From Paguma larvata (Eukaryota > Chordata > Mammalia > Carnivora > Viverridae), in NCBI GenBank assembly GCA_030068075.1, contig CM057841.1:3222565-3286564 (forward strand): DNA of 64,000 nucleotides, written 5' to 3'. This document shows positions 21,671-32,800 of the stretch, piece after piece (position 1 is the first letter of the stretch; each line of letters begins with the position of its first letter). Under the pieces are notes generated by a model. It searched no databases and was not told where the DNA came from. It saw only the letters and a list, made by a program, of their open reading frames with translations. The position numbers and the translations under genes were made by a program.

Positions 21671-23429
21671 GACTCACCCACTGTTGAGTTGGGATCTGTG
21701 GCGGGGGGCGCCCGGGTCACCAGAGGATCCTGGGGAAAAGGGAAGCAGTTGAGTAGGGGGCTGAGGCTGCCCTTAGAGACCCCGTCTCTGTTCAAACTCT
21801 TCCTCTCATCTCACCCCATGGCCCAGCCTCAGAGCCCCTGGACACATGTGGTCACCCAGGTATCTCTACTGGACACTCAGTCCCCCTGAGACACGAGGTT
21901 GTGTCTGAGTATCTGAGGGGACGTTAGATCCTCTGAGGGGCTCTCAGAACTGATCTTGGGTGATCTGTGCTCAAATGGAGCCCAAACAGACCCCAGTAGC
22001 ACACCAGTCTTGAGTTGATTCTGTGTGTGGGGTTTGGGGCTGACCCAGGAGTCCCCATTTCACTCAGACTTCTACACTTGCTCTGTAGCCTCCCCAAGAC
22101 CCTCCTGCTGCTCACCTGGTGTCTTTAGACCCAGGAGAGGGACCAAGGGTGGGCAGGTGTGAGAGGGCCTCTGTTGACCTACCGAAGGGGAGTTCTCCCT
22201 TGGTGTGACCCTCCTTCAGAGCCCTCCTCTTTCCCATCCCAGCCCAGGTAACTCTTGAGGACAGAGCCCTGAATAGATCATCAGGACACAGAAGGTATAG
22301 GGTCAGATCCTTCATCTGAGACCAGGAGCTCCAGGGGATCGCTGGAGAATGACCACATGTGGGGCTGTTGCTGTCATAGCCATAGCATCTGAATGTCCAC
22401 CTGAGGCTGGGGGTCACGGGGCCCACAGGAAACAGGGCCTGGAACTGCCCACTGATGTTTCTCTGGAGTCCAGGGTTGAGGAGGGCCTGGGTTCTCCTTC
22501 CCTCATCAGGACGAACTTGTCAAATGCTATCCATGAGGCACACTGGAGGGTCACCTTCCCTCCTGAGGTCACGACGGAGCTTGGCACGACTGAGAGACTG
22601 GGTTTGCCCTGAAAACCTAGGAGAGGAGGAGGAGGCGTGTGAAATAGGACTCAGATCCCCCCACGGTATCTCCAGGGCTGGGCTGTGAGAGGGAGACACT
22701 CTGAGAGCAGACCCCCTCCCTGAGGGCAGAGCAGGAGCCTGGGACCCTGAGGGGGGTCGCACCTGTCACCACCAGCTCCAGGGGGTTGCTGTCCTCTGTC
22801 AAACCAGGGGGTGTTCGACAGCGACAGCGATATCGTCCTGCATCTTCATCTGTCATGTATGTGATGGAGAACTTGGCCTTGTCCCCAGGCTTCTTTGGGA
22901 AATGAGTATCCCAGGACCCTAAGTGTTCCTCTTTATCCAGAAAGAACACCTGGGCCTCCAGGGTCCCCTGACACCAGATGGTCACAGCGCTACCCCAGGG
23001 GACCACAGAGCCAGGCTCAGCCCAGATGGTGGGTTTGGAGAGGGTCCCTGGAAGGCAACAGAGGCTGGATTACAACACATTCCCCACCCCCAGTTTCCAG
23101 CTCAGCCCCAAACCCCCAGACGTCCCCCCTCCATCTGCCCAGAACTCCATCTCCATCTGCCTGGTGGGCGACCCCTGTCCCCCATGTGGTGGTGGAATGG
23201 GAACCCTAGGACAGACTCACCTGACTGCACTCGGCTCCTGGGCCCATGCTCAGTCCTGGAAGATAGTCCCTGTGAGAGGTTTGCCTGAGTCCTGAGCAGA
23301 ACCCCTCCTCATGTGAGGTCTCTGACAGCCCAGGGCCTGGTTGTGACATTGGTCCATCCCAGACTAGGGCGTACCCTACCCTCCTGAGGTCTCACCAAAG
23401 AGAAGCAGGGCCGTGAGGGTGGGGGTCAT

Positions 23430-24110
23430 GGCATCTCCTTCATCTGGCCCCGGCTGTGCAGAGGGAGGGACGTAGGTGCTTGCAGGACATATAGAAGCAC
23501 AGGGTGTGGCCACTCTGATGCTGGTCACCTGGTCATGGGGTTATCACATCTGCAGTCCCACAGAAAGGGGAACAACCTGTCCCCAGTGGCCCAACTCTGG
23601 TGTCCATGGCGGTGCAGCAGGTGGACCAATGCTTCCTGAGATGTCCTGTCCAGGTGAGGAGACCAGGGCTCGTCTGTCCCTCCCAGAGCCTCCCCTATGG
23701 GGTCTTCATTCTCAGCACATCCCTGTGGGTCCTCCCCACACATGGGTCCCCAGGCCCCTGAGATGCTGCTAGGGATAAGGGTTCCTGCTTCTTTGCAGCC
23801 TCATGTCAGTGCAGACACACCTGTGACATTTCTGCATGGCTCAGGTCAAGGTCATCGTGGTGATGCACACAGAGGAGAAATACAGGGAAACAGGGAAGGA
23901 AACACAAACCATCTCTTGGCCCCGGACTGTGGGCTGTCTTTCTAGCTCAGCCTTTGTGGACTTCTCTATTTTCCTGTGTCCTCATCCACCCACCCCTTCC
24001 TGAGAACACGCCTACGAATTACCCTTGTATCCTCAGTTCCCCTCGTTCCTGGGGCAAAGCTGTCCTAGCCATTCTGGGGTCCTGCCGGTAAACATTTATT
24101 TGGGGTAGAG
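23430..24110. promoter_or_regulatory. 5' flank of B1, C-like
   Basis: The region immediately upstream of the B1 signal exon is collinear with 59,187-59,890 upstream of C and, less closely, with 45,404-46,050 upstream of B2. It probably contains the 5' UTR and proximal promoter, but no TATA box or single transcription start could be identified with confidence. Confidence 0.5.
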
Positions 24111-25043
24111 CTCACATTTTGAAGGAAAACATCTTCACCAAAATATTCCGGGATCATCCACTGTCAACATGACCTTGGGTGGTAATGTCCTCTCTCTGAG
24201 CCTCAGTTTCCTTATCTGAAGCATTTTGTCCTGAACTACAAACCCCAGGGTGGTCGTGGCGATTTGGCACCAGGTGCATGGGAGTGAAGAGTCACTGTGA
24301 GTTTCCAGACCAGGTAGATGGGCCTGGGCTGGGTCCTGATGACGTGATGGCATCCAGGGGTCAGACTCTGCAGCCAGCTGGCTGGTTGATGCACCCATTG
24401 GAGACCTTGTCTGCTCTGAAAGCCAAGATTTCCACTCACAGTATGTCCGAAATATGCAGGCAGGGACAAATGCAGAGAAACGGGAAATGAAGTTTCCAAA
24501 ACTGGAGTTAGAACCACCGCAGCGAACAGAGAAAAAACCAAGTTCCCACTGTTGCCTGGGATCACAGAGGGGTCATAGGAAGGATTTTCCATCCTTGTGG
24601 ACACACGACGGACGGCAGTGTTTTCCTCCTGGGGAAGGTTGGAAGCTGAAGCTCCCCCCCCGCCCCGTGTTTCTGGATGAAAACCTGAAATAAGTGCCCT
24701 TGGTCCGGATTGAGGAACCCCCTGTGTGGTCTCTAACAGACTAAATCTGGTGCTATCAGCAATGAGCATCTGTCCCAGGTGGGTGTGTATGTGTCTGAAA
24801 CTGACTCTCATGTTTGGATCAGAAGGTCTCAAGGTGCAGTCGGGATTAGTGTGAAGGTTAATACAGGGACACCGCACATAAAAGGATGTGAGGCCAGAAG
24901 GGGGAGCTGTCCCACTGCACCTTCCTGTCAAGAATCACCAATCACTGACCCCACAGAGGAACCCTCAACAGTACAGGATCCCCCACTACAGGCCCGAACC
25001 GACAATGCCGGCAGGTGGCACGAGCAGGGGGAAGAAGACTTTT
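24110..25043. other. Unit 1 right end, nothing recognised
   Basis: Single-copy sequence in this window between the B1 5' flank and the duplication junction. No exon, RNA gene or repeat family was recognised in it, apart from a few bases of antisense L1-like sequence at the junction. Confidence 0.5.
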
Positions 25044-25095
25044 CAACCATCCTTTTCAAGATTCTGGGCATTGTTGGTCTTTTGCAAAGTTTAAA

Positions 25096-25280
25096 AAAAT
25101 GTGTATTTATATTTGAGAGAGAGCAATCAGGGGAGAGACAGAGAGAGAGGGGGACAGAGGATCAAAGGAGGCGCTATGCTGACAGCAGTGAGCCCACTGT
25201 GGTGCTCGAACCCATGAACCATGAGATACTGACCTGAGCAGAAGTCTGACACTGAACTGACTGAGCCCCTGAGGCGCCCC
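25096..25280 (-). mobile_element. Felid SINE, unit 2 copy of 3,172-3,357
   Basis: Antisense SINE with the same endpoints relative to the duplication junction as the unit 1 copy. Confidence 0.85.
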
Positions 25281-26453
25281 ATTTTGCAAACTTTGTATTA
25301 AAGACATGTCCTTTTCATTTCTGTTGAAATGGCCTTTGGGACTTTGATAGGCAATTAATTGATCTGGTAGATTGCCTGGGAGAGTATCCTCAACTTTACC
25401 ACATGCCGTCTTCCAAGCTGTGATCCTGGGATGCCATTCCATTGACTTAGGTATTTTCAAATCTCTTTCAGCATATTAAAAAAACCAAAACTAACATGTG
25501 TAAGTATTGCACCATCTTTGCTTCATCCATCCCTGTATATACTGGGTTATTTTTGCAGTTGAATTATGTCACTTTAAATGATACATTCAAGTGTTCATCC
25601 CAGGTACCTGTGAATACAAACTTTTTTGGAAATAGGGTTTTTACAGATGTTATCAATAAAATAAGATCATATTAAATGAGGATGGAATACATGGTTTTCA
25701 TAATCTTTCATTTTCACTCTCATGTTTGAACATAAATATACATGATCATTTGCAATCTATTGGTGTATTTTTACAGACATAGAATGTACAATTTTGTACA
25801 TCCTACTAGACTGTAAGTATTTCCTCTTTTCTTGGTTGTGCATGAATCCGACCATGATTTTTGGTCAATGTGAATATCTTTTGTCAGTGTTCTTGGTGTA
25901 CCATGGTGCATATGTATACATTTTCTCTAAAGTTTATGTATAAAGATCAGAGCTGTGTGTCTCTCCTTGTAGGTAGTTAATTATAATCCGTCTCTCAATT
26001 TCATGTAACTTGGATCCTACAAGGAATGTATTAGGTAGTGTGTCCACGTCCCTCTTCCACAATTGATACTATGCTTTTCCTCTTTGCATCTCATCTGGAT
26101 GTGCTAGAGCTCTGGTCTTGTAATTTCACTGAAACTGCCATAAACAGAAGTAGAAATAGTTGTTACACATCAAATACAGGGAAAAATGCTGGGTACTTTG
26201 GGCCCAGCAGAGTGGCATTAAAGGGATCTTATGTTGACTTGTACTGTTTTGTGATATCAGTTCTGCACATGGCTCCCCATAAGGGACCTCACAGTGGCAG
26301 CTTGGAGTTGCCTATGAAGTGAGAATATACACCAGAGATACTAGTCAATGTCACAAACTAGCATTTTGTACAGTAGGTTTCTCAGAGGCATTGCACACCA
26401 GGCCGTGTGATGGACGTGAAATGGTGCACAGAAGTTGTCTGGTATCTTGTGGA

Positions 26454-26459
26454 TTTATT
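26454..26459 (-). terminator. Candidate poly(A) signal of A2
   Basis: AATAAA on the minus strand, 440 bases 3' of the A2 stop codon, in the same context as in A1. Confidence 0.4.
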
Positions 26460-26898
26460 TCATTTGGGCTATGTCTTTTAAGCCAATTTATGATTTTTAA
26501 AACAGCCTGCATTATCTGAAGTGAAGGGGTGGAGACCTCTTCATGGACCTCAAGGTATATGGTGATTGGAAATGGAGGAAAATGGGTTACCTACAACTGT
26601 GCCAGAACGTGATGGTGTATGGAGGTGTGAGGATGACATCTACAATGCGGGATATAAGCTGGATTCAGTGAAAAGGGAAAGACAAGAGCCAGTCAAGACC
26701 ACTTAACGATTGTTGGGAAGGAGAGTCCACAGTTTAATGACAGAAGTGTCCAGGCATTGTCCCTGCACATGAACGGTGACTCCTCCTCCTCACAATGACC
26801 TGCAGACAGTTCACGAGGCACATGCCCCACATACTATTCCAGAAACTCTAGGGTACACTGATCGTTGTATTGTTGTCTCTTGTGTCTACGTCCTGGAT

Positions 26899-29800
26899 TC
26901 ATCTTGATTCCTCTCTGGCTCTGTACTGATCCTGAAATAGCAGAATCCCGAGGACCAGCAGGATCAAGCCAGCCATGGCCATGCGGATGAGGTTCTCCAC
27001 TGTGTAATCTTTGGGGTGGGAGGCTAGGAATTGAGGAAAAAGAGGTCACTGAGGTCAGGGAGACCAAAATTGTCCTGAGCCTGGATGTCCACCAAAGACA
27101 CCCACCTCCTCTTGACAGGACTTCACATTCCACATCAGTCCATGGCTGAGGTTCTCCTACTTACCACTGTTGGGGTCTGACCTGTTTTGTGGTGGGATGA
27201 TGGTGTCAGCTGCTTCTGAGAACCAATAAAAAGTGGGGGAAGATGAGAAGCTGAATGAACTCAAACGTATCCCCTTGGCTATGGGTTCTTCTATCTCCCT
27301 CACTTCTCATGATATAAGTATTATATAGACCCTAACTATTTCCTCTGTTCTCATTGGATTATTTCTGTCTCCCTGTGTTTTGTGAATTCAGACTTTCCTC
27401 TGACTTTTTGGAGCACAGACTCCTGTGCCCCTAGGGCTCAGCTTTATTGAGAAGATTGGACTCTCAGTACAGAAACAATCAAACCCCTGTATTCTTCTGT
27501 TCATTCTGGGCCTAGCACAATGCAAGCTAAGTTGTAGTTGTGAAAGCTTGTATTTATTCAACAGCTGAGAACCCAGGATCCATGGATGAGGCATTGGTCT
27601 CCTGAATTTCAGGAGCACAGAGGGTTGAAACTCTGGGGCAGGTTCCCTTCTCTCCATCTCTTCCAGGCCAGCCTTTCAACCTTTGCCTGCAAATTCCTCA
27701 TCCATATCTTCTTTCATTAAAGCAAACTTCATACAGTTAGGTATACTTACAGTGTGACACATACATACATATGTAGATTCATAATATTTTTTAAAAATTA
27801 GAAACTCAATGGGTCATTAAATGGTATTTCTGCCTTAGATTGTGATTCTCTGTGAGTCTTTGTATGCAGGTAGTTCTGAACAGTGTCACAGAGAGGTCGT
27901 CATCTAGAGGTGACATTTCTGCAGAATCATGAATAGAAGAAGGAGACTGAAGGGAGTCACATGAAGACTAGAGAAGGTGAGTCACAGGCTGTAGGAAGAG
28001 CAGGTCCCCAAAAAGTTCTAAGCATGCTCTTCAGTAAGGAACTAAGGCATGTCTGTGGTTGTAGGAGGGGCCTGGTGATGGGAAATGGGCCAGGTGTGAC
28101 AAGATAGATGAAGGAAGCTCCATCATCACCATTATCATCATCATCTCCACCAACATCATCACCATAATCACCATCACTGCCATCATCATCATCATTCTCA
28201 CCATAACTACAATCACCGTCATTACCACCACCATGATCATCATCACCATCATAATTACCATCATCATCATCATCATCACCAGCTTCATCATCATCATGAT
28301 TGTTATCACCTTCAACGTTACCACCACCACCACCATTATCATCATATTAATCACCATTACCACCATATTCCACATCATCACCATCATTATCACCATCATC
28401 ACCATCACCACCGTCATCATCATCATGACCACTATCAAAATGACCACCATCATATTCAGCATCATCACCAACATCATTACAATCATCATCATCATCATCA
28501 TCATCATCATTACTATCACAATCATCATCATTACTATCATCAACACCACCGTCATCATCATGATTGTGACTACTGTCATAATCACCACCATCATCATCAC
28601 CATCACCAATATTATCAACATCCTTCTCCTCTTCCTTCTTCAATTCATCCTCTTTCTCCTCTTCCTACTCATCTCATTCTTTCCTTGTGTCTCTCTGTCT
28701 ATCTACCATGAAGAACTCTAGAAACTGCTGTAAGATTTCAAAGAGCGAGAGGACTAATTATTTGATTTTTTCTTAAAAGGTAACGTCCCTCCTCTCCATA
28801 TAAGTTTCCAGAACCAAGGATATCATAGTTCTGATCTCAAAGCTAGAAGTAAAAGAGAAAATCAGTGGGGTTAGAAAAACTGGGTGAGCAAAAAATTTAG
28901 GTAATCCTTCAACTATATTTTAACTGCTTTGACCTAAAAATGATTTCAAAAAACAAAAACAAATTTTAGGTCACTGCTTTATAGATCTCCATGTGAAAAA
29001 TTTAAGTAAGCTTATACAATTCAGAAAATAAGAATTGGGTGCCTGGGTGGCTCAGTCGGTTAAGCATCTGACTTCAGATCAGGGTTGTGAGTTCAAGTCC
29101 CACGCCAGGCTCTGTGCTGACAGCTCAGAGCTTGAAGCCTGCTTCAGATTCTGTGTCTCCTTCTCTCTCTGCCCCTTTCCCACTTGCGTTCAGTTTTTCT
29201 CTCAAAAATAAATAAGCCTTAAAAAAAATTAAAAAAAGAAAATAAGAATGAATGACATATGTTATCAGAATGTTTGAATGATACATATCATAGAACAAGT
29301 CCAGAACTTTCAGTGTATCTCACCATAGCCAAATTCAAGGAGAAAATGTAATTGTTCATGAAATGTCCAGTTGCCTGGAGAAAAATTCATAATTCATTGC
29401 TTAAATATGATTTTTTCCTAATAAAACCCTGAAGTAATGGAAAAACAAATGGAAATAGATAAGTCAGTAATTCTATGCTTAGAAAATAGAGATTTTTGCT
29501 GTGTTTGCCTGAAAATAATCTGCCTGAAAAAAGATTTTTCCTTAAATTGGCCTTCACGTCCTTCGTAACATTTTACATAGACATCAGTATCATGTGGCAT
29601 TTGATGCAAATAGAAGATATATACAATCTGGAAATGAAGAAGTGAGATTTCAATTTTCTTGTGATGGATGTAATTATTATCAGTAAATCAGAAGTGCTCC
29701 ATTAAAAATAACTGATTTCTTAGAAATATAAAATTAAAAATTATGATAAATAACTTTAAAAACAAGCACAAAATAGACAAATAAATAAAAAGATTATAAA

Positions 29801-32800
29801 AGCAAACAGGTGACTAAATTACTCCTGGGAGCCTGCATGGCCTCACCTGGTCTCAGTTGTGCCCCGAGTGGCACAAAGGCCCCCAGGTCTGCACAGGGGG
29901 CATCAGAGTGGTACCCACAGGAGGGAAGGCTCTTGTCTAGGGGAGTGTCCCATGGAGGCTGACACCATGGTTCACATTCTGATATAGAAGCAACAGGAGG
30001 TAAGTAGGAGGCCTCCGTCTACTCATGATCATCATTCACCCACACCTCATCCAGCCCACCTACCTCTCATCTCTGCTGAAACTGCAGAATCAGAGACACC
30101 TAGTGTGGAGGCCTCTGCTCTTTCCACCCTCTCCTGGGCTGGACCCTCCTCTTTGGAGGTCTCCAGATCCACACCTTTGTCCCTGTCTTGGGCTTTCCGA
30201 AGGGTTGGCCCTGAACTGATGGAACTCAGAAAGGTCATCCATTCAGACAAGATTCTCTACTGTGTAATCTTGGCTGCTTGAGGCTAGAGAATGTGGACAA
30301 AGTGATTGTGTGGTCAAGACAGGCTGAAATCATGCTGTGATGCCTTCATGTCCACTGTAGTCACCTGCATTCATTGACGGAATTTGAACCTGTCAGCCCA
30401 GCCCCATAACTGAGAATTTCTCCTCACTCATCTTCTTGGAGTCTGGCCTGTTTTGTGATGGTCCGAGGGTTTCAAATACTCTACTCATGAGAGATGAACA
30501 TAGAGTGTGGTTGAGGAGACATAGGAATGCATAAGTTACCTCTTCTCATCTCCAGGGAGTCCCTGAAACTAACTAATGCCAATCTCAATGCCTGGAGGGA
30601 AGCATCTCCAGCATCTCATCTTCCATTTAATCAGGAGGCAAAAAGAAACATTTGCGGCTTCATTTTGCTCTGAGAATCAAGAGTGTGATCGAGTGAAAGG
30701 CTGGGTGCCTTTTCATTCCTTTACACCAGCCAGGTCCTTATCATCCCTGACTTGTGACTATATTATTTCCATAGCATTTTCTATTCTTTTACTATCAATC
30801 TATTCTTTTTGAAAATAAATGATGGATTCTATACCACACATTAGGCATTTTCCTAGAAGCAAGGATTACCATAACTCACGTCACTTCTAATTATTCATTC
30901 AGGGGCACCCGGGTAGCTCAGTTGGTTAAGCATCTGACTTTGGCTCAGGTCATGGTCTCATGGTTTGTGAGTTCCAGCCCCACGTTGGTCTCTGTGCTGA
31001 CAGCTTAGAGCCTGGAGCCAGCTTCGGATTCTATGTCTCCCTTGCTTTCTGCCCCTGTAAGGCTCATGCTGTGTCTCTCCCTCTCTCAAAAATAAATAAA
31101 CCAGGGGGAGGGGAAGAGGGGGAAGAAAAAAAAGACACAGAGAGGGAGGGAGATAAAACATAAGAGACTCTCAAAGACTAAGAAAAACTGAGGGTGAGGG
31201 GGATGAGGGAGGGGGGAGAGGGGGTGATGGGCATTAAAAAGGGCACATGTTGGGATGAACACTGGGTGTTATATGTAAACCAATTTGAAAATAAACTATT
31301 ATAAAATTAAAAAAAATAAATAAACATTAAAAAAATAATTATTCCTTCAGTTCTAGGTATGAAGACTGGTAGGAAACAAGCAAAATAAAGACAAATGACA
31401 AAATAAAAATGCAGATGGACACATGAACAAAACATAGACATCTACAGATATGAGATAGGCTTTGATCAAATGACGATAGAAATATCAAGAAATACCAGGT
31501 ACCATTCGATGGGAGGAGAGAATAGGAAACATGAAATCTTGTGAAAGGTGTTTCAGAGGATGGCCTGATCCAGCTGACAATCTGGTGCTCAGGGAAACTG
31601 GGGAGAAATCCAGCCTTTTCCTCTTTCCTTTCAAGAATGTCAGTGGTTACTGAAGTTCCAAGAGAGAGGAATTCCGGAAACTCGTTCCACAGAATTCACT
31701 GGCACCAAAGTTCAGAACCAATTTAGTGTTTTAAATCCGGGGTGGGATTCTGCCTTCGAAGCTGGTAGAACAAACTCTCAGATATGAATAGGATTTTGTC
31801 AATGTCTCAGTGAAGAGTGGCTGAACTGACTCAACTTGGGTTATGACTTCCAGTGAATCCCCCATCCTCCTGACCAGAAAATGAGAGACACCTCTACTCT
31901 GCCCTTCATATTGTGGACCTGTTTCCATAAGTCTATACTCAGTTTCCATACTCTTTCAACACTCTTACTTTCTAGATATCATCACCAAGGACAGAGACGG
32001 AGTCAGCTCTTTGCTCTGTATTCAACTGGGCTTCTTCCTCATGCATTTCCCCTCACACTGACTACCCAGTGAGCACCAATGAGCTCGGTGCTGCTGCACA
32101 CATGACACCCCTCCCTTCACTTCCCACCTCCCCTGAAATCTTGTGAAAGATTTCACATGTTCACCCAGGTCCTGTGGGAACAACCCCTCTGTAAATATTT
32201 GAAGTGCAGAGGATAAGCAAAGCTCAGCCTAGGACTGAGGAGGCTGGGTTTCCTCTACTCTGTTCCCAGCAGAAATGAGGATTGTCCATGGGGGTGAGAC
32301 TCTGCAGACTCCTAATACTGTCTGGAACAGGAAGAAGCCTGTGGGGTCATGGTCCTCATGTTCCCCTCAGGACCACTGCTCTCCTCAAAGCTTGTCCTTT
32401 AATCTCTTCAGTCTCTGGGGGCTCCTGGGAGGTAGGCGGCCCACTTCGGCTCAGGTCATAATCTCACAGGTCGAAGGCTTGAGAGTTCGATCCCCACACA
32501 GGGCTCTGTGCTGACAGTTTAGAGCCTGGAGCCTGCAGCCAGAATCCAAGACTGCTTTGGATTCTGCGTCTCCCTCTCTCTCTGCCCCTCCTCTACTCAA
32601 GTGCGTTCCCCCCTTCTCTTTCTCTCAAAAATAAACATTAAAAAAATAAACTCTTCAGTCTCCTACTTGCACACACCTGGTGCTGCCCCTGTCCCTCTGG
32701 TGGCGGTAACACATGGAGAGGGCATGGGGCTGTCCATCTTCTCCATCCGCTGTGGGGAGGATCACCTGGTGGCTGATCCTCCTGTTGCTCCTCCTCCCCA

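Larger units (their letters stand above)
16772..23429 (-). pseudogene. B1: two-Ig LILR pseudogene, sister of B2
   Basis: The exon set of a two-Ig activating-type receptor is recognisable but broken. Exons: signal 23396-23429 and 23221-23255; D1 22763-23047; D2 about 22315-22615; stalk 21678-21729; transmembrane/tail 16772-16908. Defects relative to B2 and C: signal exon 2 is 35 rather than 36 bases; D2 has lost single bases near 22,365 (GTGGGG for GTGGGGG) and 22,463 (CTCTGGAG for CTCTGGGAG); the D2 splice donor is AT instead of GT; the stalk exon is 52 rather than 51 bases. D1 is still open, and the transmembrane exon still encodes NLIRM, the helix and a tail ending QDAARR. D1 and the 5' flank resemble gene C, while D2 and everything 3' resemble B2. 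A receptor cannot be made from this locus without skipping several exons. Confidence 0.88.
3122..25043. repeat. Tandem segmental duplication, unit 1 (A1 + B1)
   Basis: From CAACCATCCTTTTCAAGATT at 3,122 the sequence matches 25,044 onward almost base for base, an offset of about 21.9 kb. It contains A1, B1, their introns, SINEs and CAT repeats in the same order as unit 2. Collinearity is broken only by insertions specific to one unit, and by a stretch from ~22,680 rightward where B1 resembles gene C more than B2. The right end of unit 1 is the junction at 25,043/25,044; 24,100-25,043 has no clear counterpart at the right end of unit 2. Confidence 0.9.
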
